NCBI RefSeq assembly: GCF_036014015.1
Contig: NZ_CP107905.1
Span: 1,178,001-1,242,000 of the forward strand
Reading direction: 5' to 3'
Length of the DNA stretch: 64,000 bases
Origin: Streptomyces sp. NBC_00457
Lineage (GTDB): Bacteria > Actinomycetota > Actinomycetes > Streptomycetales > Streptomycetaceae
Each line of letters begins with the position of its first letter. Position 1 is the stretch's first letter. The position numbers and the translations under genes are program-made. The notes below the pieces were generated by a model. It was not told the origin of the DNA. It saw only the letters and a program-made list of their open reading frames with translations, and searched no databases. Shown here in pieces: positions 34,234-43,354 of the stretch.

Positions 34234-36177
34234 TCAGCGTCGGCGGGTCCCCGAGCCGGCACCCAGGAGTTCGGCCAGGCCCTGGCGGGTGGCGGCCAGC
34301 ACGACGCGGTCCTGCGGTCGCAGGACGTAGCCGGGGTGCAGGTCCCAGAGAAGACCGCTGGGGTGCTCGGTGCCGTCGTACGACGGTGAGGCCGCGAGGT
34401 CGGGCAGGCGTTCGTCGGGGGCGGCGGAGTCGATGGCCAGGACGCGCCATGCACCGGGGCGGAACGACTCGGCGACCGTGCGGCCCTCCAACTGCGGATG
34501 CCCCGCCACGTCGAGCGCGGCGAACAGGAGGACTCGGCGCTCGACGGGGATCGCGCCCAGGATCCGGCGGCCCATCATCGCCCCGGCGAACGCGGGTGCG
34601 GCGAGGGTGGACACGCTGCGGCTGCGGGTGAGAGCCCGGGGGTGGGCGGCGCGCAGGGTGCGGTAGACAGCGAGAGCGAAGGCGTCGTCGTACAGACGCA
34701 GTGAGACACGCAGGCCCGGCTGTACGGATCGGGCGTAGAGGGCGGCTTCGAGGTTGGTGGTGTCGCTGCTGGTCACGGCCAGCAGGGCATGCGCGCGGTG
34801 GACCTTCGCGGCCTCCAGCACGCCCTCCTGGGTCACGTCGCCGATCACCGTGGGCACGTGCAGTCTGCGCGCCAGCGGGATGCCGCGTGCCTCGGGGTCC
34901 TCCTCCACGCACACCACCGGGATGCCGAGTTCGCACAGCCGGGCCAGGACGCGGGTGCCGACCTTGCCGAGCCCGAGCAGGACGACGTGGCCGGACAGAC
35001 CGCGCGGCGGGCGGCGCAGGGCGGAGGCGGTGCGGAAGGTGCCGAGTCCTTCCAGTACGGCGGCGAGCAGCACGGGTAGCAGGAGCAGTCCCGTCAACCC
35101 GGACAGGAGTTGGAGGACCTGGCGGGCCGTGGGACCGCCGAGGGCCGGGTCGCCGATGGCGAAGAGGTCGAGGAGGGTGAGGTAGGCGGCGTGCAGGGGG
35201 TGGTCACCGGTGGTCAGCCACGACGCCACCGCCAGACCGACGACGCTCAGCACGAGCCCGGCCAGGGACCAGCGCAGTCGGCGCGAGAAGAGCGAGCCCA
35301 GCGGCAGGCCGCGGCTCGGGACGCGCTCGGGGCCGTCGTGCGTGACGGTTTCCAGCACGACGGTGCCACGGCCGGCGGCAGCGGCGACGGTACGGTCGTC
35401 CGGCAGCAGTAGCGGTCCTTCCTGGCCGCTGGCGTCCGAACCCTCCGCTCCCGCAGGGTCGTTGGCCGTCGCGGAGAGCAGCGCGAGCGTGCACAGGCCG
35501 GGGTCGGCGACCTCGCCGCGTCCTGGTGGGGTGCGCTCGACGGCCCGCAGCAGCAGGCCGTCCGCCTGCACGACCTTGCTGGTGCCCGCTACGGCCGTGG
35601 CCGCCAGGGCGGGGGCCGCGGTGTCCGCGTCCGAGAGGACGGTGGTGGAGGTGTCCAGGGCGGCCAGGTCGAGGCCGGGTGAGGCGACCGCGGCGGCCTG
35701 GTCCAGCAATTCGGCCAGATGCTGGCCGAGTTTGCGGTCGTAGAGCCGGATGACCAGGCGCAGGCGGGGGTTGAGACGGCGGGCCGCGAGCGCGGCGCGG
35801 ATGTTGGTCTCGTCGTCGTCATGGACGAGGGCGAGGGCGTCGGCGCGCGCGATACCGGCCTCGGCGAGCGTCTCCTCGTCGAGGAGTGGCGCCTGAAGGA
35901 CGCGGACGCCTTGTCGGGCCTCCGAGTCGGCGGCGGCCCGGTTGACGATCGCCTGCATCCGGGCGAGAAGGGCGGCGGCCCGCGCCCGTCCCTCCGTACC
36001 GTTCCCGGTGTCGGCGGTACCGGGCAGGGACGGTACGACGACGGTGACCCGCGTGCGGTACAAGTCCCGCAGTTCAGCGGCCAGGCGCTCGGCGAGGGCG
36101 TCGTCGCCGCACACCACCATGTGGCCCGGCAGCGCCGGGTACCGGGTCTGGTGGGGAAGCGAGGGCACGCGCCTCAT
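34234..36177 (-). CDS. Double-RCK (TrkA-N) membrane protein with a degenerate pore loop
   Basis: 647 aa. First RCK/TrkA-N domain at about 10-170 (GHMVVCGDDALAERLAAEL ... RADALALVHDDDETNIRAAL). Central membrane part at about 325-420: LAGLVLSVVGLAVASWLTT, pore-like loop HAAYLTLLDLFAIGDPALGG, and LLSGLTGLLLLPVLLAAVLE. Second RCK at about 430-560 (GHVVLLGLGKVGTRVLARLC, ALLAVTSSDTTNLEAALYAR), then a C-terminal TrkA-C-like part. Layout resembles bacterial RCK potassium channels, but no TxGYG or TxGFG filter is present in the loop, so ion selectivity is doubtful. ATG 36177 has GGAGG. A palindromic element lies upstream at 36433. Confidence 0.88.
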   Translation of the reverse strand: MRRVPSLPHQTRYPALPGHMVVCGDDALAERLAAELRDLYRTRVTVVVPSLPGTADTGNGTEGRARAAALLARMQAIVNRAAADSEARQGVRVLQAPLLDEETLAEAGIARADALALVHDDDETNIRAALAARRLNPRLRLVIRLYDRKLGQHLAELLDQAAAVASPGLDLAALDTSTTVLSDADTAAPALAATAVAGTSKVVQADGLLLRAVERTPPGRGEVADPGLCTLALLSATANDPAGAEGSDASGQEGPLLLPDDRTVAAAAGRGTVVLETVTHDGPERVPSRGLPLGSLFSRRLRWSLAGLVLSVVGLAVASWLTTGDHPLHAAYLTLLDLFAIGDPALGGPTARQVLQLLSGLTGLLLLPVLLAAVLEGLGTFRTASALRRPPRGLSGHVVLLGLGKVGTRVLARLCELGIPVVCVEEDPEARGIPLARRLHVPTVIGDVTQEGVLEAAKVHRAHALLAVTSSDTTNLEAALYARSVQPGLRVSLRLYDDAFALAVYRTLRAAHPRALTRSRSVSTLAAPAFAGAMMGRRILGAIPVERRVLLFAALDVAGHPQLEGRTVAESFRPGAWRVLAIDSAAPDERLPDLAASPSYDGTEHPSGLLWDLHPGYVLRPQDRVVLAATRQGLAELLGAGSGTRRR

Positions 36178-36594
36178 GGTGCGCACCTCCGTCCCCCGAT
36201 GCCCGCCTGTCCGCCCTGGCCGCGAGATGGACCCCCGTCTGCCCGAGCGGGTGACGTCCGCCGGCCATCCCCTGCGGCGCCGTATACGAGTCGGCCCACC
36301 CCTTGCCCCTCCCCCGATGCCGATACCCACGAGACAGCGACAGCAAAGCGCACGCCGCCGTGACCGGGACTGATCATGACGCATGAGCCGCGTGGTCACA
36401 GCCGACTCGGTCGGCCCCTGGGTATCGCAGTCCGGCATCAACGAGGCGTCAAGAGTGCCGGAACGCGGCAATGCGGTGTGGAACAGCGCCAGTTCACAAT
36501 GACCTTGGCGCACACACGGGTGTGTCCTGGTGCCCGGCCCCGGCAACGGCCGCGGATGCCCGGACACTACGGCGAGACTTGGGGGTGAGGGACC
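36178..36594. other. Divergent promoter region
   Basis: No gene. It separates the double-RCK gene from the small membrane gene at 36595 and carries the second copy of the palindromic element. Confidence 0.5.
36433..36474 (+). promoter_or_regulatory. Shared palindromic element, copy 2
   Basis: CGGCAT box then GAGTGCC-ggaacgc-GGCAATGC; same spacing as copies 1 and 3. It lies 120 bp upstream of the TTG at 36595 and 256 bp upstream of the divergent double-RCK gene. Confidence 0.5.
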
Positions 36595-37026
36595 TTGGAG
36601 GTCATCGACGCCGCCGCGCAGTTCCCCACCGTCATCTTCACCTCTGCTCTGGTCGTCGCGCTCGGCTTCTGGCTCCTGGTCCTGCTGGGGCGGGCCGGTG
36701 TACGCGACTTCGATGCCGACGCCCCGGCGCTGGCCAGGGTGTTCGGAGGAGCACCGGTCGCAGTGGCCGCCTCCGTCGTCACGGTGAGCGGCTGGCTCAT
36801 CAACCTCGCCGGGATGCTCGTGATGGAGCGGATCGGCGTGACGGGGTTCGGCGCCGCCCTGGCCCGTGTCATGCTGCTCGCGCTGGCCGCGCTCGCCGCC
36901 TGGTCAGTGGCACATGCTCTCGCACGTCCGCTCACCAAGCTGTTCCGCCACGAACCTGGGCCGCGACAACGGGACTTGGCGAACGGCGCTCCGTTCGGCC
37001 CCGGCAGTCGCCGCGCCGGCGGCTGA
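36595..37026 (+). CDS. Small membrane protein resembling the N-terminus of YqiJ/OB-fold proteins
   Basis: 143 aa from TTG 36595 (GAGGG just upstream). Three helices: FPTVIFTSALVVALGFWLLV, GAPVAVAASVVTVSGWLINL and RVMLLALAALAAWSVAHALA, followed by a basic tail (LFRHEPGPRQRD). The pattern AAQFPTVIFT...FWLLVLLG resembles the membrane part of YqiJ, partner of the flotillin YqiK, but the OB-fold that should follow is missing; the frame closes after ~35 more residues and no OB-fold is seen in other frames. A flotillin and an NfeD-like gene are found 2-4 kb away. It may be truncated or a stand-alone short form. Confidence 0.6.
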   Translation: MEVIDAAAQFPTVIFTSALVVALGFWLLVLLGRAGVRDFDADAPALARVFGGAPVAVAASVVTVSGWLINLAGMLVMERIGVTGFGAALARVMLLALAALAAWSVAHALARPLTKLFRHEPGPRQRDLANGAPFGPGSRRAGG

Positions 37027-37301
37027 GGCTACCGCCCGCGGCGCCAACGCCGGGCCAGCGACGCTCACGGGGTGCGGCTCGGCGTCACGTCCGCCGCCGG
37101 GCGGCCCGTGTCTGCCTCGGGACCGGGCGGCGCGGGCATCTCGTCCTGCACACCGGGCTCGTGTTCCTCGCTCAGGTGGGGGCCCTATGCGCCTACGTCG
37201 TGGCCGTACTCGAGGTCGGCGGCGTCGGTTGACCGGTCAGCGCGAAACCGGGCTTGTCACAGCCGAAGACACGGACCGGTGCCGTCCCTAATGTGGCTCG
37301 T

Positions 37302-37859
37302 ATGGGACGGCACATCAAGAAGCGCGCCTTGGTGGGCGGTACACCACGTGCGGATGCCGTCCGGACGGTCCATGACCGTTACTGGGCACGGGAGTTACGC
37401 AGCGCGGTGCTCTGCGGCGTGTTGCTCTTCGGGGCACTGGTACTGCTCGACTGGGGGCTCGTACGGCTCACCGCCGTGCGCGCCGGATGGTGGGCCGCGC
37501 TCGCCGTGCTGCTCCTGATCATCCTGACGCCGCCGCGGGTGAGTGCGGCTGACGGCGGACTCGACGCACGCGGGCTCGTGACCCACCGCCGGGTGCGCAC
37601 CGATCGCCTCGTGACGGTGCGCATGTCCGAAGGCGTCAGCCAGCGGGTGATTCTCACGGATACGTCCGGCGGGCGGCTGATGCTGGATCCACAGGTCTTG
37701 ATCGCCAACCCGTTGCTGTGGCACCAACTGGATCAAGGTGTCCGCCGATCCGTGCAGCAGGGGACCCTGCGGTGCGGCATGCCGGTGCTGGAGCGGCTGG
37801 GGCGGCGGATCGACGGCGATGCGTGCCGCGGAATCCTCCGGGCCTCCGGCATGGATTAG
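37302..37859 (+). CDS. Hypothetical membrane protein
   Basis: 185 aa. A basic N-terminus (MGRHIKKRALVGG) is followed by two closely spaced helices (AVLCGVLLFGALVLLDWGLV; AGWWAALAVLLLIILTPPRV), then a ~100-residue soluble part with beta character (GGLDARGLVTHRRVRTDRLV, RVILTDTSGGRLMLDPQVLI), possibly PH-like. No SD is evident before ATG 37302, so the message may be leaderless or the start different. No catalytic motif. It is convergent with the CBS gene. Confidence 0.75.
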   Translation: MGRHIKKRALVGGTPRADAVRTVHDRYWARELRSAVLCGVLLFGALVLLDWGLVRLTAVRAGWWAALAVLLLIILTPPRVSAADGGLDARGLVTHRRVRTDRLVTVRMSEGVSQRVILTDTSGGRLMLDPQVLIANPLLWHQLDQGVRRSVQQGTLRCGMPVLERLGRRIDGDACRGILRASGMD

Positions 37860-37883
37860 CCCTGCGCGCCGCCCCGGAAGCGA

Positions 37884-38360
37884 CTACTGGGGACTCACCA
37901 CTCCCGCTGCGCCGAGGAGTTCGTGCAGCAGGTGGGAAGCTGTGATCACACCGAGCAGATGAGTACCGTCCTTCGCCTTCTCTGCCACCGCCACCAACGG
38001 GCTGCGCACCTGCGCCATCAGCGCGGCCACCTCCAGAGCGGTGTCGTCCGGGGCGGCGATCGGCGGTGGGGCCGCCTTGCTGGACAGGACGTCGCCGACG
38101 CGACGGCCCGTCAGTGCCTGGCAGAGCCGGTCGGCGTGCTTCTCGTCGACGACCGCGGCGAGGGTGGGGTCCTCGATCACGTAGGCGGGCACCAGCACCT
38201 TGATCATCTGAGAGGCCGGCAGGATCGCCTTCGGCTCACCCCGCTCGTCCAGTACCAGCAGGCCGGGCAGCTTGTGCTCGGCCATCAGCCGGGCCGCGTC
38301 CATGGCGTCGCTGTCGACGCTCACCGTTTCGTATTCGACCGCCAGGTCACGAGCGCGCAC
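37884..38360 (-). CDS. CBS-pair domain protein
   Basis: 158 aa containing two CBS motifs and nothing else. CBS1: YETVSVDSDAMDAARLMAEH with LPGLLVLDERGEPKAILPAS; CBS2: PPIAAPDDTALEVAALMAQV with SPLVAVAEKAKDGTHLLGVI and TASHLLHELL. Such stand-alone pairs bind adenine nucleotides and regulate a partner, often a transporter. GTG 38360 has GAGGAG six bases upstream; longer frames lack one. No transporter is directly attached, but ion-transport genes surround it. Confidence 0.88.
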   Translation of the reverse strand: MRARDLAVEYETVSVDSDAMDAARLMAEHKLPGLLVLDERGEPKAILPASQMIKVLVPAYVIEDPTLAAVVDEKHADRLCQALTGRRVGDVLSSKAAPPPIAAPDDTALEVAALMAQVRSPLVAVAEKAKDGTHLLGVITASHLLHELLGAAGVVSPQ

Positions 38361-38742
38361 GGCGGGCTCCTCATCTACGGGAAACGATCCTGTGCTCAGC
38401 GTCGTACGTATTGCGGGTGTCGGCCAGATCATTGACGCGATACATACGCAGCGACCTCGACGAGTGCAATGCGGAGCGGGTCGGCACACGGTGGGGATGC
38501 CGGACCGGCTGACCGGCCGCGCCGCCGGACAGGGGTACCTTGCGCCGGACGCCGCCGGTACCGGTCATGGGTGCCGCCGGGATCCCGGGTGCCTCTCCGG
38601 TCGTGCGGCGTGACCATCACGCCGGGCGATCAGCCAGAGCCACAGAAACTCACTCGCACTCCCCTTCCGGGAGCCGCCCAGCGACCACGAGCCCGGGCAG
38701 CTCAAGGGCCGCCCGGGCTCGCTCCGCTGATCAGTACTGATG
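38361..38742. other. Intergenic region between CBS and flotillin genes
   Basis: No gene supported. It holds the flotillin terminator (38689-38720) and presumably the CBS gene promoter. Confidence 0.5.
38689..38720 (-). terminator. Terminator of the flotillin operon
   Basis: GAGCCCGGGC-N12-GCCCGGGCTC, a perfect 10-bp stem beginning 23 bases past the flotillin stop. Confidence 0.75.
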
Positions 38743-40176
38743 TCAGCCGGTGATTTCGACCTTCCCGTTGGCCTCGGCGGGTGCCGTGGTCACGGGCTGC
38801 GAACCGCTGCCCCGCTGGGTGATGTTCTTCAGCAGTTCGGCGAGATCGACTCCGGTGGTGGAGCTGAGGAGTTCGACGCCCTGGGCGACGTTGTCGGCGA
38901 CGGTGCGCGACAGTTGGCTGGCGCCGTCCGTGGAGATCACCGTCATCTTGTCGATGGCGCTGAGCGGCTCGGACGCCTTGGCGACCACCTGCGGCAGCAC
39001 CTCGACCAGCATCTGCAGCACAGCCGCGTCACCGTACTGAGCGAATGCGTCGGCCTTCTTCTGCATGGCTTCCGCCTCGGCGGCACCCTTGGCACCGATG
39101 GCGGCGGCCTCCGCCTCGCCCTCGATGCGGACCGCGTCGGCGAGCGCGGCGCGGTGCGCCTTCTCGCCCTCACCGGTCAGCCGGGACCGCTGGGCGTCCG
39201 CCTCGGCCTGCTTGACCAGGGCGATACGCCGGGCCTCGGCCTCCTGCTCGGCCTGGTAGCGCGCGGCGTCGGCGGGCTTGCGGACCTTGGTGTCCAGCTC
39301 GCGGTCGGTCAGCGCGGCCTGCCGCTGGGCCACCTTCTCCTGCTCGCTCAACACATCCTGCTGCCGAGCGGCCTCGGCCAGCGGGCCCGCGGCGTTCGCC
39401 TGGGCAGCCGCCTGATCCGTTTCAGCCTTGATCTCGGCCTGCTTCAGCGCGAACGTCCGCTGGGCGATCGCGATCTCCTCCTCGGCCTTCAGCCGCGCCT
39501 GCTCGGAAGCACGCCGGGCCACCGCCTCCGCGATGTCGGCCTCCTGCTTGGCACGCGCGGCCTCGGGCCGGCCCAGGTCCTCCAGGTAGGACCCCTCGGT
39601 GGTGATGTCCTGGATCTGGAAGGCGTCGAGCACCAGGCCCTGCCCGGACAGGCTCGCTTCGGCCTCCTCCGCGACCTGCCCCGCGAACGCGGCACGGTCC
39701 CGGATGATGTCCTCGACCGACATCCGGCCCACGATGGAACGCAGCGCGCCGGAGAGCACCTCCTGGGTGAAGCCGACAATGCCGTTCTGCTGCATCAGAA
39801 ACCGCTGGGCCGCGGCACGGATGGAGTCCTCACTGCCGCCGACCTTGACGATGGCGACACCTTCGAGGTGAGCCTTGACCCCGCGCAGCGTGACGGCGCC
39901 CCGCACCGCGACCGGGATGTGCCGGGAGGACAGGTCGAGGGTGAACTTCTGCTGCACGAACGGCACGACGAAGACACCGCCGCCGACCACGACCTTCTGG
40001 CCGCTGTTGTCGGTGAAGATCCGGCCGGTCTCCGGGTCGGTGGACGTCTTGCCGCGCCGCCCGGTGACGATGAACGCCTCGCTGGGCCCGGCCACCTTGT
40101 AGCGGGTGATCACGACAAGACCGAGCAGGACCAGGAGTACGACGACTCCGATCACAGCGATGACAACTGGGCTCAT
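38743..40176 (-). CDS. Flotillin-family SPFH protein
   Basis: 477 aa. An N-terminal membrane helix (VVIAVIGVVVLLVLLGLVVI) is followed by the SPFH/band-7 domain (SEAFIVTGRRGKTSTDPETG ... SIVGRMSVEDIIRDRAAFA). A long Ala/Glu/Lys coiled coil (about 220-390, EARRIALVKQAEADAQRSRL, EAEAAAIGAKGAAEAEAMQK) and the flotillin C-terminus (LQMLVEVLPQVVAKASEPL) complete it. Flotillins scaffold lipid microdomains. ATG 40176 has GAGGGG upstream. It is co-directional with an NfeD-like gene 104 bp upstream, the standard NfeD-flotillin pair. A second such pair lies at 43355-44822. Confidence 0.95.
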   Translation of the reverse strand: MSPVVIAVIGVVVLLVLLGLVVITRYKVAGPSEAFIVTGRRGKTSTDPETGRIFTDNSGQKVVVGGGVFVVPFVQQKFTLDLSSRHIPVAVRGAVTLRGVKAHLEGVAIVKVGGSEDSIRAAAQRFLMQQNGIVGFTQEVLSGALRSIVGRMSVEDIIRDRAAFAGQVAEEAEASLSGQGLVLDAFQIQDITTEGSYLEDLGRPEAARAKQEADIAEAVARRASEQARLKAEEEIAIAQRTFALKQAEIKAETDQAAAQANAAGPLAEAARQQDVLSEQEKVAQRQAALTDRELDTKVRKPADAARYQAEQEAEARRIALVKQAEADAQRSRLTGEGEKAHRAALADAVRIEGEAEAAAIGAKGAAEAEAMQKKADAFAQYGDAAVLQMLVEVLPQVVAKASEPLSAIDKMTVISTDGASQLSRTVADNVAQGVELLSSTTGVDLAELLKNITQRGSGSQPVTTAPAEANGKVEITG

Positions 40177-40280
40177 GACAAATTCCCCTCAGCCCTCCCA
40201 GGGGACGGCAGATCGATGGGTTCATGTGGACGAAGGGGCACCGCGGGCTCGGTGCCGGATGTGTACGGCGACGCGGTCGG

Positions 40281-40796
40281 TCAGCGTTCCACCAGGCGTA
40301 CGGAGACCGACGTATGCGACAAGGTCTCCTCCACCCAGATCTCGGTGCCTCGCGCCACCGGGGCGGAACTCTTCGCCGCGAGCTTCACGGGTTGGCCGGC
40401 CAGGTGGACCAGTACCTCGCCGTAGCCGCCTGCCGGGATGGCGGTGACCACGGAGCCCGAGACACCGACCAGGTCGTCGTCGCGCGGGGCGGCGCCGGAC
40501 CGGTCGCTCATCAGGGCACGGCTGAGGCGATACGCGAGCCAGCCCGTGCCGAATCCGGCCGGCACGCCGATCACGGTGGCACCGACGGCGCCCAGCCCGG
40601 TGGCGCCCATGGCGATCGCACCGGAGAAGCCGAGCATGGAGACGAACCCGGCGACGACCGGAAGCGACAGCCACCCGTCGAACAGGCCGTCCAGCACGTC
40701 GACACCGTCGAAGAGTCCCTCAAGGACGCCGTCGAAGAGGAGCGACAACACGAGGAGTACGACCCCCGCGATGCCCAGACCGAGAAACCAGGCCAT
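40281..40796 (-). CDS. NfeD/YqiJ-like membrane protein with OB-fold
   Basis: 171 aa. One N-terminal helix (MAWFLGLGIAGVVLLVLSLL), a DGVLEGLFDGVDVLDGLFDG acidic stretch, two more helices (LPVVAGFVSMLGFSGAIAMG; GAVGATVIGVPAGFGTGWLA), and a C-terminal ~65-residue OB-fold (DLVGVSGSVVTAIPAGGYGE, VLVHLAGQPVKLAAKSSAPV, GTEIWVEETLSHTSVSVRLV). NfeD-type proteins pair with flotillins, here the gene 104 bp downstream. A copy of the palindromic element lies 72 bp before the ATG, a good position for promoter control. Confidence 0.88.
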   Translation of the reverse strand: MAWFLGLGIAGVVLLVLSLLFDGVLEGLFDGVDVLDGLFDGWLSLPVVAGFVSMLGFSGAIAMGATGLGAVGATVIGVPAGFGTGWLAYRLSRALMSDRSGAAPRDDDLVGVSGSVVTAIPAGGYGEVLVHLAGQPVKLAAKSSAPVARGTEIWVEETLSHTSVSVRLVER

Positions 40797-40868
40797 CCTC
40801 GTTCACCACCCCTCGTCGACGCCTTCGTGCCGGTTGAACGCATGTTCGCACCGGGACAAGTCCCAGCA

Positions 40869-40909
40869 CATTGCCTTGTTCCGGCAATCTTTACTCGGCT
40901 TTGATGCCG
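40869..40909 (-). promoter_or_regulatory. Shared palindromic element, copy 3
   Basis: On the minus strand: CGGCAT box, then AAGATTGCC-ggaacaa-GGCAATG. Its 3' edge is 72 bases from the NfeD-like ATG and it reads toward that gene. Confidence 0.5.
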
Positions 40910-41064
40910 TGCTCTTCACATCCCGATCCAACAGAACACAGTCACGTTCTTCCTGAACGGGACCGGGTTGCACCACCGTACCCAGCAACGCCGCGACCAA
41001 AAGGAAGGCAAGCCACCAGCGCCGCACAGCACCAGCAGAGCATGCAGCGGTACGGCCTGTGCAG

Positions 41065-41787
41065 TCAGCTGAGTTCGGCGAAGGACTCCACATCGTGGAT
41101 CTTGCCGGTGACGACGATGACGTCCCCTTTCTCTATGACCGTCTCGGCAGTGGCGTACGTGAAGCCCTCGCCCGGCCGCTTGATGCCCACGACCGTCACC
41201 CCGTACTTGCTGCGCACCTGGCTCTCACCGAGCGGCATGCCGGTGGCGACGGCGGGGGCGACGGTCTTCACCAGGGCGTAGTCGTCGTCGAACTCGATGA
41301 AGTCGAGCATCCGACCGGTGACCAGGTGGGCGACGCGCTCGCCCATCTCGTGCTCGGGCAGCACGACGTGGTGCACGCCGAGGCGTTCGAGAATCTGGCC
41401 GTGCTGGCGGCTGATGGCCTTGGCCCAGATGTTGGGCACGTTCACGTCCATCAGATTGGAGGCGATCAGAATGCTGGCCTCGATGTCGGTGCCGATGCCG
41501 ACCACAGCGCTGCTGAACTCGTGTACCCCGAGCTGGCGCAGCACCTCGGGGTCGGTGCAGTCGGCAACCGCGGTGTGGGTGAGGTCGTCGCTCAGCCTCT
41601 GGACGAGGTGGGCGTCGGTGTCGACGCCGAGAACGTCCCACCCGCGCCGCATCAGCTCATGGGCCAGCGAGCTGCCGAAGCGGCCCAGACCGATCACGGC
41701 CACGCGGCGGTCACCGTGACCGACGGCAGCGTGCTCCGCGAGGCGCTTGCGGCGGCGCCGACGCAGCGAGTGCAGAAAGTTAGCCAA
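41065..41787 (-). CDS. TrkA-type potassium uptake regulatory subunit (KtrA-like)
   Basis: 240 aa with one RCK unit: N-terminal Rossmann domain (RVAVIGLGRFGSSLAHELMR, WDVLGVDTDAHLVQRLSDD, acidic D of LGVDTD) and C-terminal TrkA-C domain (GMPLGESQVRSKYGVTVVGI, ATAETVIEKGDVIVVTGKI). It gates the TrkH channel in response to nucleotides. TTG 41787 has GAGGAG eight bases upstream and overlaps the end of trkH by 8 bp (…ATTGGCTAA), so translation is coupled; a further upstream frame lacks a start. An Arg-rich stretch (LRRRRRKRLAEH) precedes the RCK. Confidence 0.93.
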   Translation of the reverse strand: MANFLHSLRRRRRKRLAEHAAVGHGDRRVAVIGLGRFGSSLAHELMRRGWDVLGVDTDAHLVQRLSDDLTHTAVADCTDPEVLRQLGVHEFSSAVVGIGTDIEASILIASNLMDVNVPNIWAKAISRQHGQILERLGVHHVVLPEHEMGERVAHLVTGRMLDFIEFDDDYALVKTVAPAVATGMPLGESQVRSKYGVTVVGIKRPGEGFTYATAETVIEKGDVIVVTGKIHDVESFAELS

Positions 41788-43153
41788 TGACGGGTCGCTC
41801 CTCGGGTAGCTCGTAGCGGCGCTTCCGCTCGCGCAGGGCAAGCGCCGAAACCAGGGTGACCGGGCCGAGCCGGCCGACGAACATGAGCAGGATGACGATC
41901 AGCCGGCCGACGGTCGGCAGGTCGGCGGTGATGCCGGTGGACAGCCCCACCGTGCCGAAGGCCGAAACCGACTCGAACAGCACCTCCTCGAAGGGCTTGT
42001 CGACCACGGCGAGCAGCGCGAGGGTCGCCGTCATCACGAAGCCCACACCGGCCAGCGCCACGGTGAGCGCCTGCCGCAGCACATGCGGTGCGAGCCTGCG
42101 GCCCATCACCGAGGACGTGGGCTCACCACGCACCTCGGCGAACATCGCCGCACCCAGCACCGCGAACGTGCTGACCTTGATGCCCCCCGCGGTGCCCGCG
42201 CTGCCGCCGCCGATGAACATCAGCATGCAGGTCAGCAGCAGGGTCGCGTCCGTCATAGCTCCGATGTCGACACTGTTGAACCCCGCCGTTCGGGACATCG
42301 CCGAGTGGAAGAAGCCCGCCAGGATCTTCTTGTGCCAGTCGAACGGGCCCAGCGTGTCGTTGTTCGTCCACTCCAGCACGCATGTCAGCAGCGTCCCGGT
42401 GAACAGCAGCACGGCGGTGGTGATCACCGTCAGCCGGAAGTGCAGCGACCAGCGACGCCGACCCGTGGCGCGGGCCCGCTTGCGGTGCCGCAGCAACTCC
42501 AGCAGCACGGGAAAACCGATTCCGCCGAGAATCACGGCCACGGCGATGGGCAGCGTCACCCACGGATCCTGCGCGTACTTCGTGAGGTTGTCGGCGTGCA
42601 GGCCGAACCCGGCGTTGTTGAACGCCGACACGGCATGGAAGAACCCCAGATACGCGGCATCCCAGACGGACTCGCTGTAGCCGAAGCGCAGCCGCAGTGC
42701 CAGGAGCGCGCCTACGGCGAGTTCCACCGCGAGCGTGCAACCGGCGACCCCGAGCAGCACCCGCCGCACGTCGCCGATGTCCAGGCTCTTGGTCTCCGCC
42801 TGCGCGGTCAGCTGCATCCGCAGCCGCAGTTTCCCCGAGATCAGCAGCCCCAGCAGCGAGGCCATCGTCATGATGCCGAAGCCACCGATCTGGAACAGCA
42901 CGAGGATCGCGCCCTCGCCGAAGCCGCTCCAGTACGTGCCGGTGTCCACCACGACCAGACCCGTCACGCACACCGCGGACGTGGACGTGAACAGCGCCGT
43001 CACCGCATCGGCGCTCCGCCCGTCCTCGGTGGCGACGGGCAGCATCAGCAGTACCGTCCCCAGCAGAATCACGGCAGCGAAGCCCATGACCACCGTACGA
43101 GCAGGGTGCGCCGCCAACAGCGACTGCCACATCCGCCCCGCGCGCCCTGTCAC
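41780..43153 (-). CDS. TrkH/KtrB-type potassium transporter
   Basis: 457 aa with about ten helices and the four half-pore repeats of the Trk/Ktr family: TALFTSTSAVCVTGLVVVDT, FFHAVSAFNNAGFGLHADNL, GFFHSAMSRTAGFNSVDIGA and ESVSAFGTVGLSTGI, each with the selectivity Gly (TGL, AGF, AGF, VGLS). Mediates K+ (with Na+ or H+) uptake. GTG 43153 starts at the natural N-terminus. It overlaps trkA by 8 bases. The pair lies between two NfeD/SPFH operons, suggesting a shared theme of membrane organisation and osmotic balance. Confidence 0.96.
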   Translation of the reverse strand: MTGRAGRMWQSLLAAHPARTVVMGFAAVILLGTVLLMLPVATEDGRSADAVTALFTSTSAVCVTGLVVVDTGTYWSGFGEGAILVLFQIGGFGIMTMASLLGLLISGKLRLRMQLTAQAETKSLDIGDVRRVLLGVAGCTLAVELAVGALLALRLRFGYSESVWDAAYLGFFHAVSAFNNAGFGLHADNLTKYAQDPWVTLPIAVAVILGGIGFPVLLELLRHRKRARATGRRRWSLHFRLTVITTAVLLFTGTLLTCVLEWTNNDTLGPFDWHKKILAGFFHSAMSRTAGFNSVDIGAMTDATLLLTCMLMFIGGGSAGTAGGIKVSTFAVLGAAMFAEVRGEPTSSVMGRRLAPHVLRQALTVALAGVGFVMTATLALLAVVDKPFEEVLFESVSAFGTVGLSTGITADLPTVGRLIVILLMFVGRLGPVTLVSALALRERKRRYELPEERPVIG

Positions 43154-43354
43154 TCCCCGCCCTCTCCGCTTGCCAATGTTCCGTCAAGGATCCATCAGCA
43201 TCCGGTCAAGATCCAGCGGGCCACCCTGACCGAGGTCTGCCTCGGGGAAACCGTGCGGGAGAGGAGTCACCGGTTGCCCCGCCGTCACCGGCACGGGGCG
43301 ACCACGGTCCGACGTCGGCCGATGACGTTCAGGATCGCCGGTTGTCGCGCCTGG

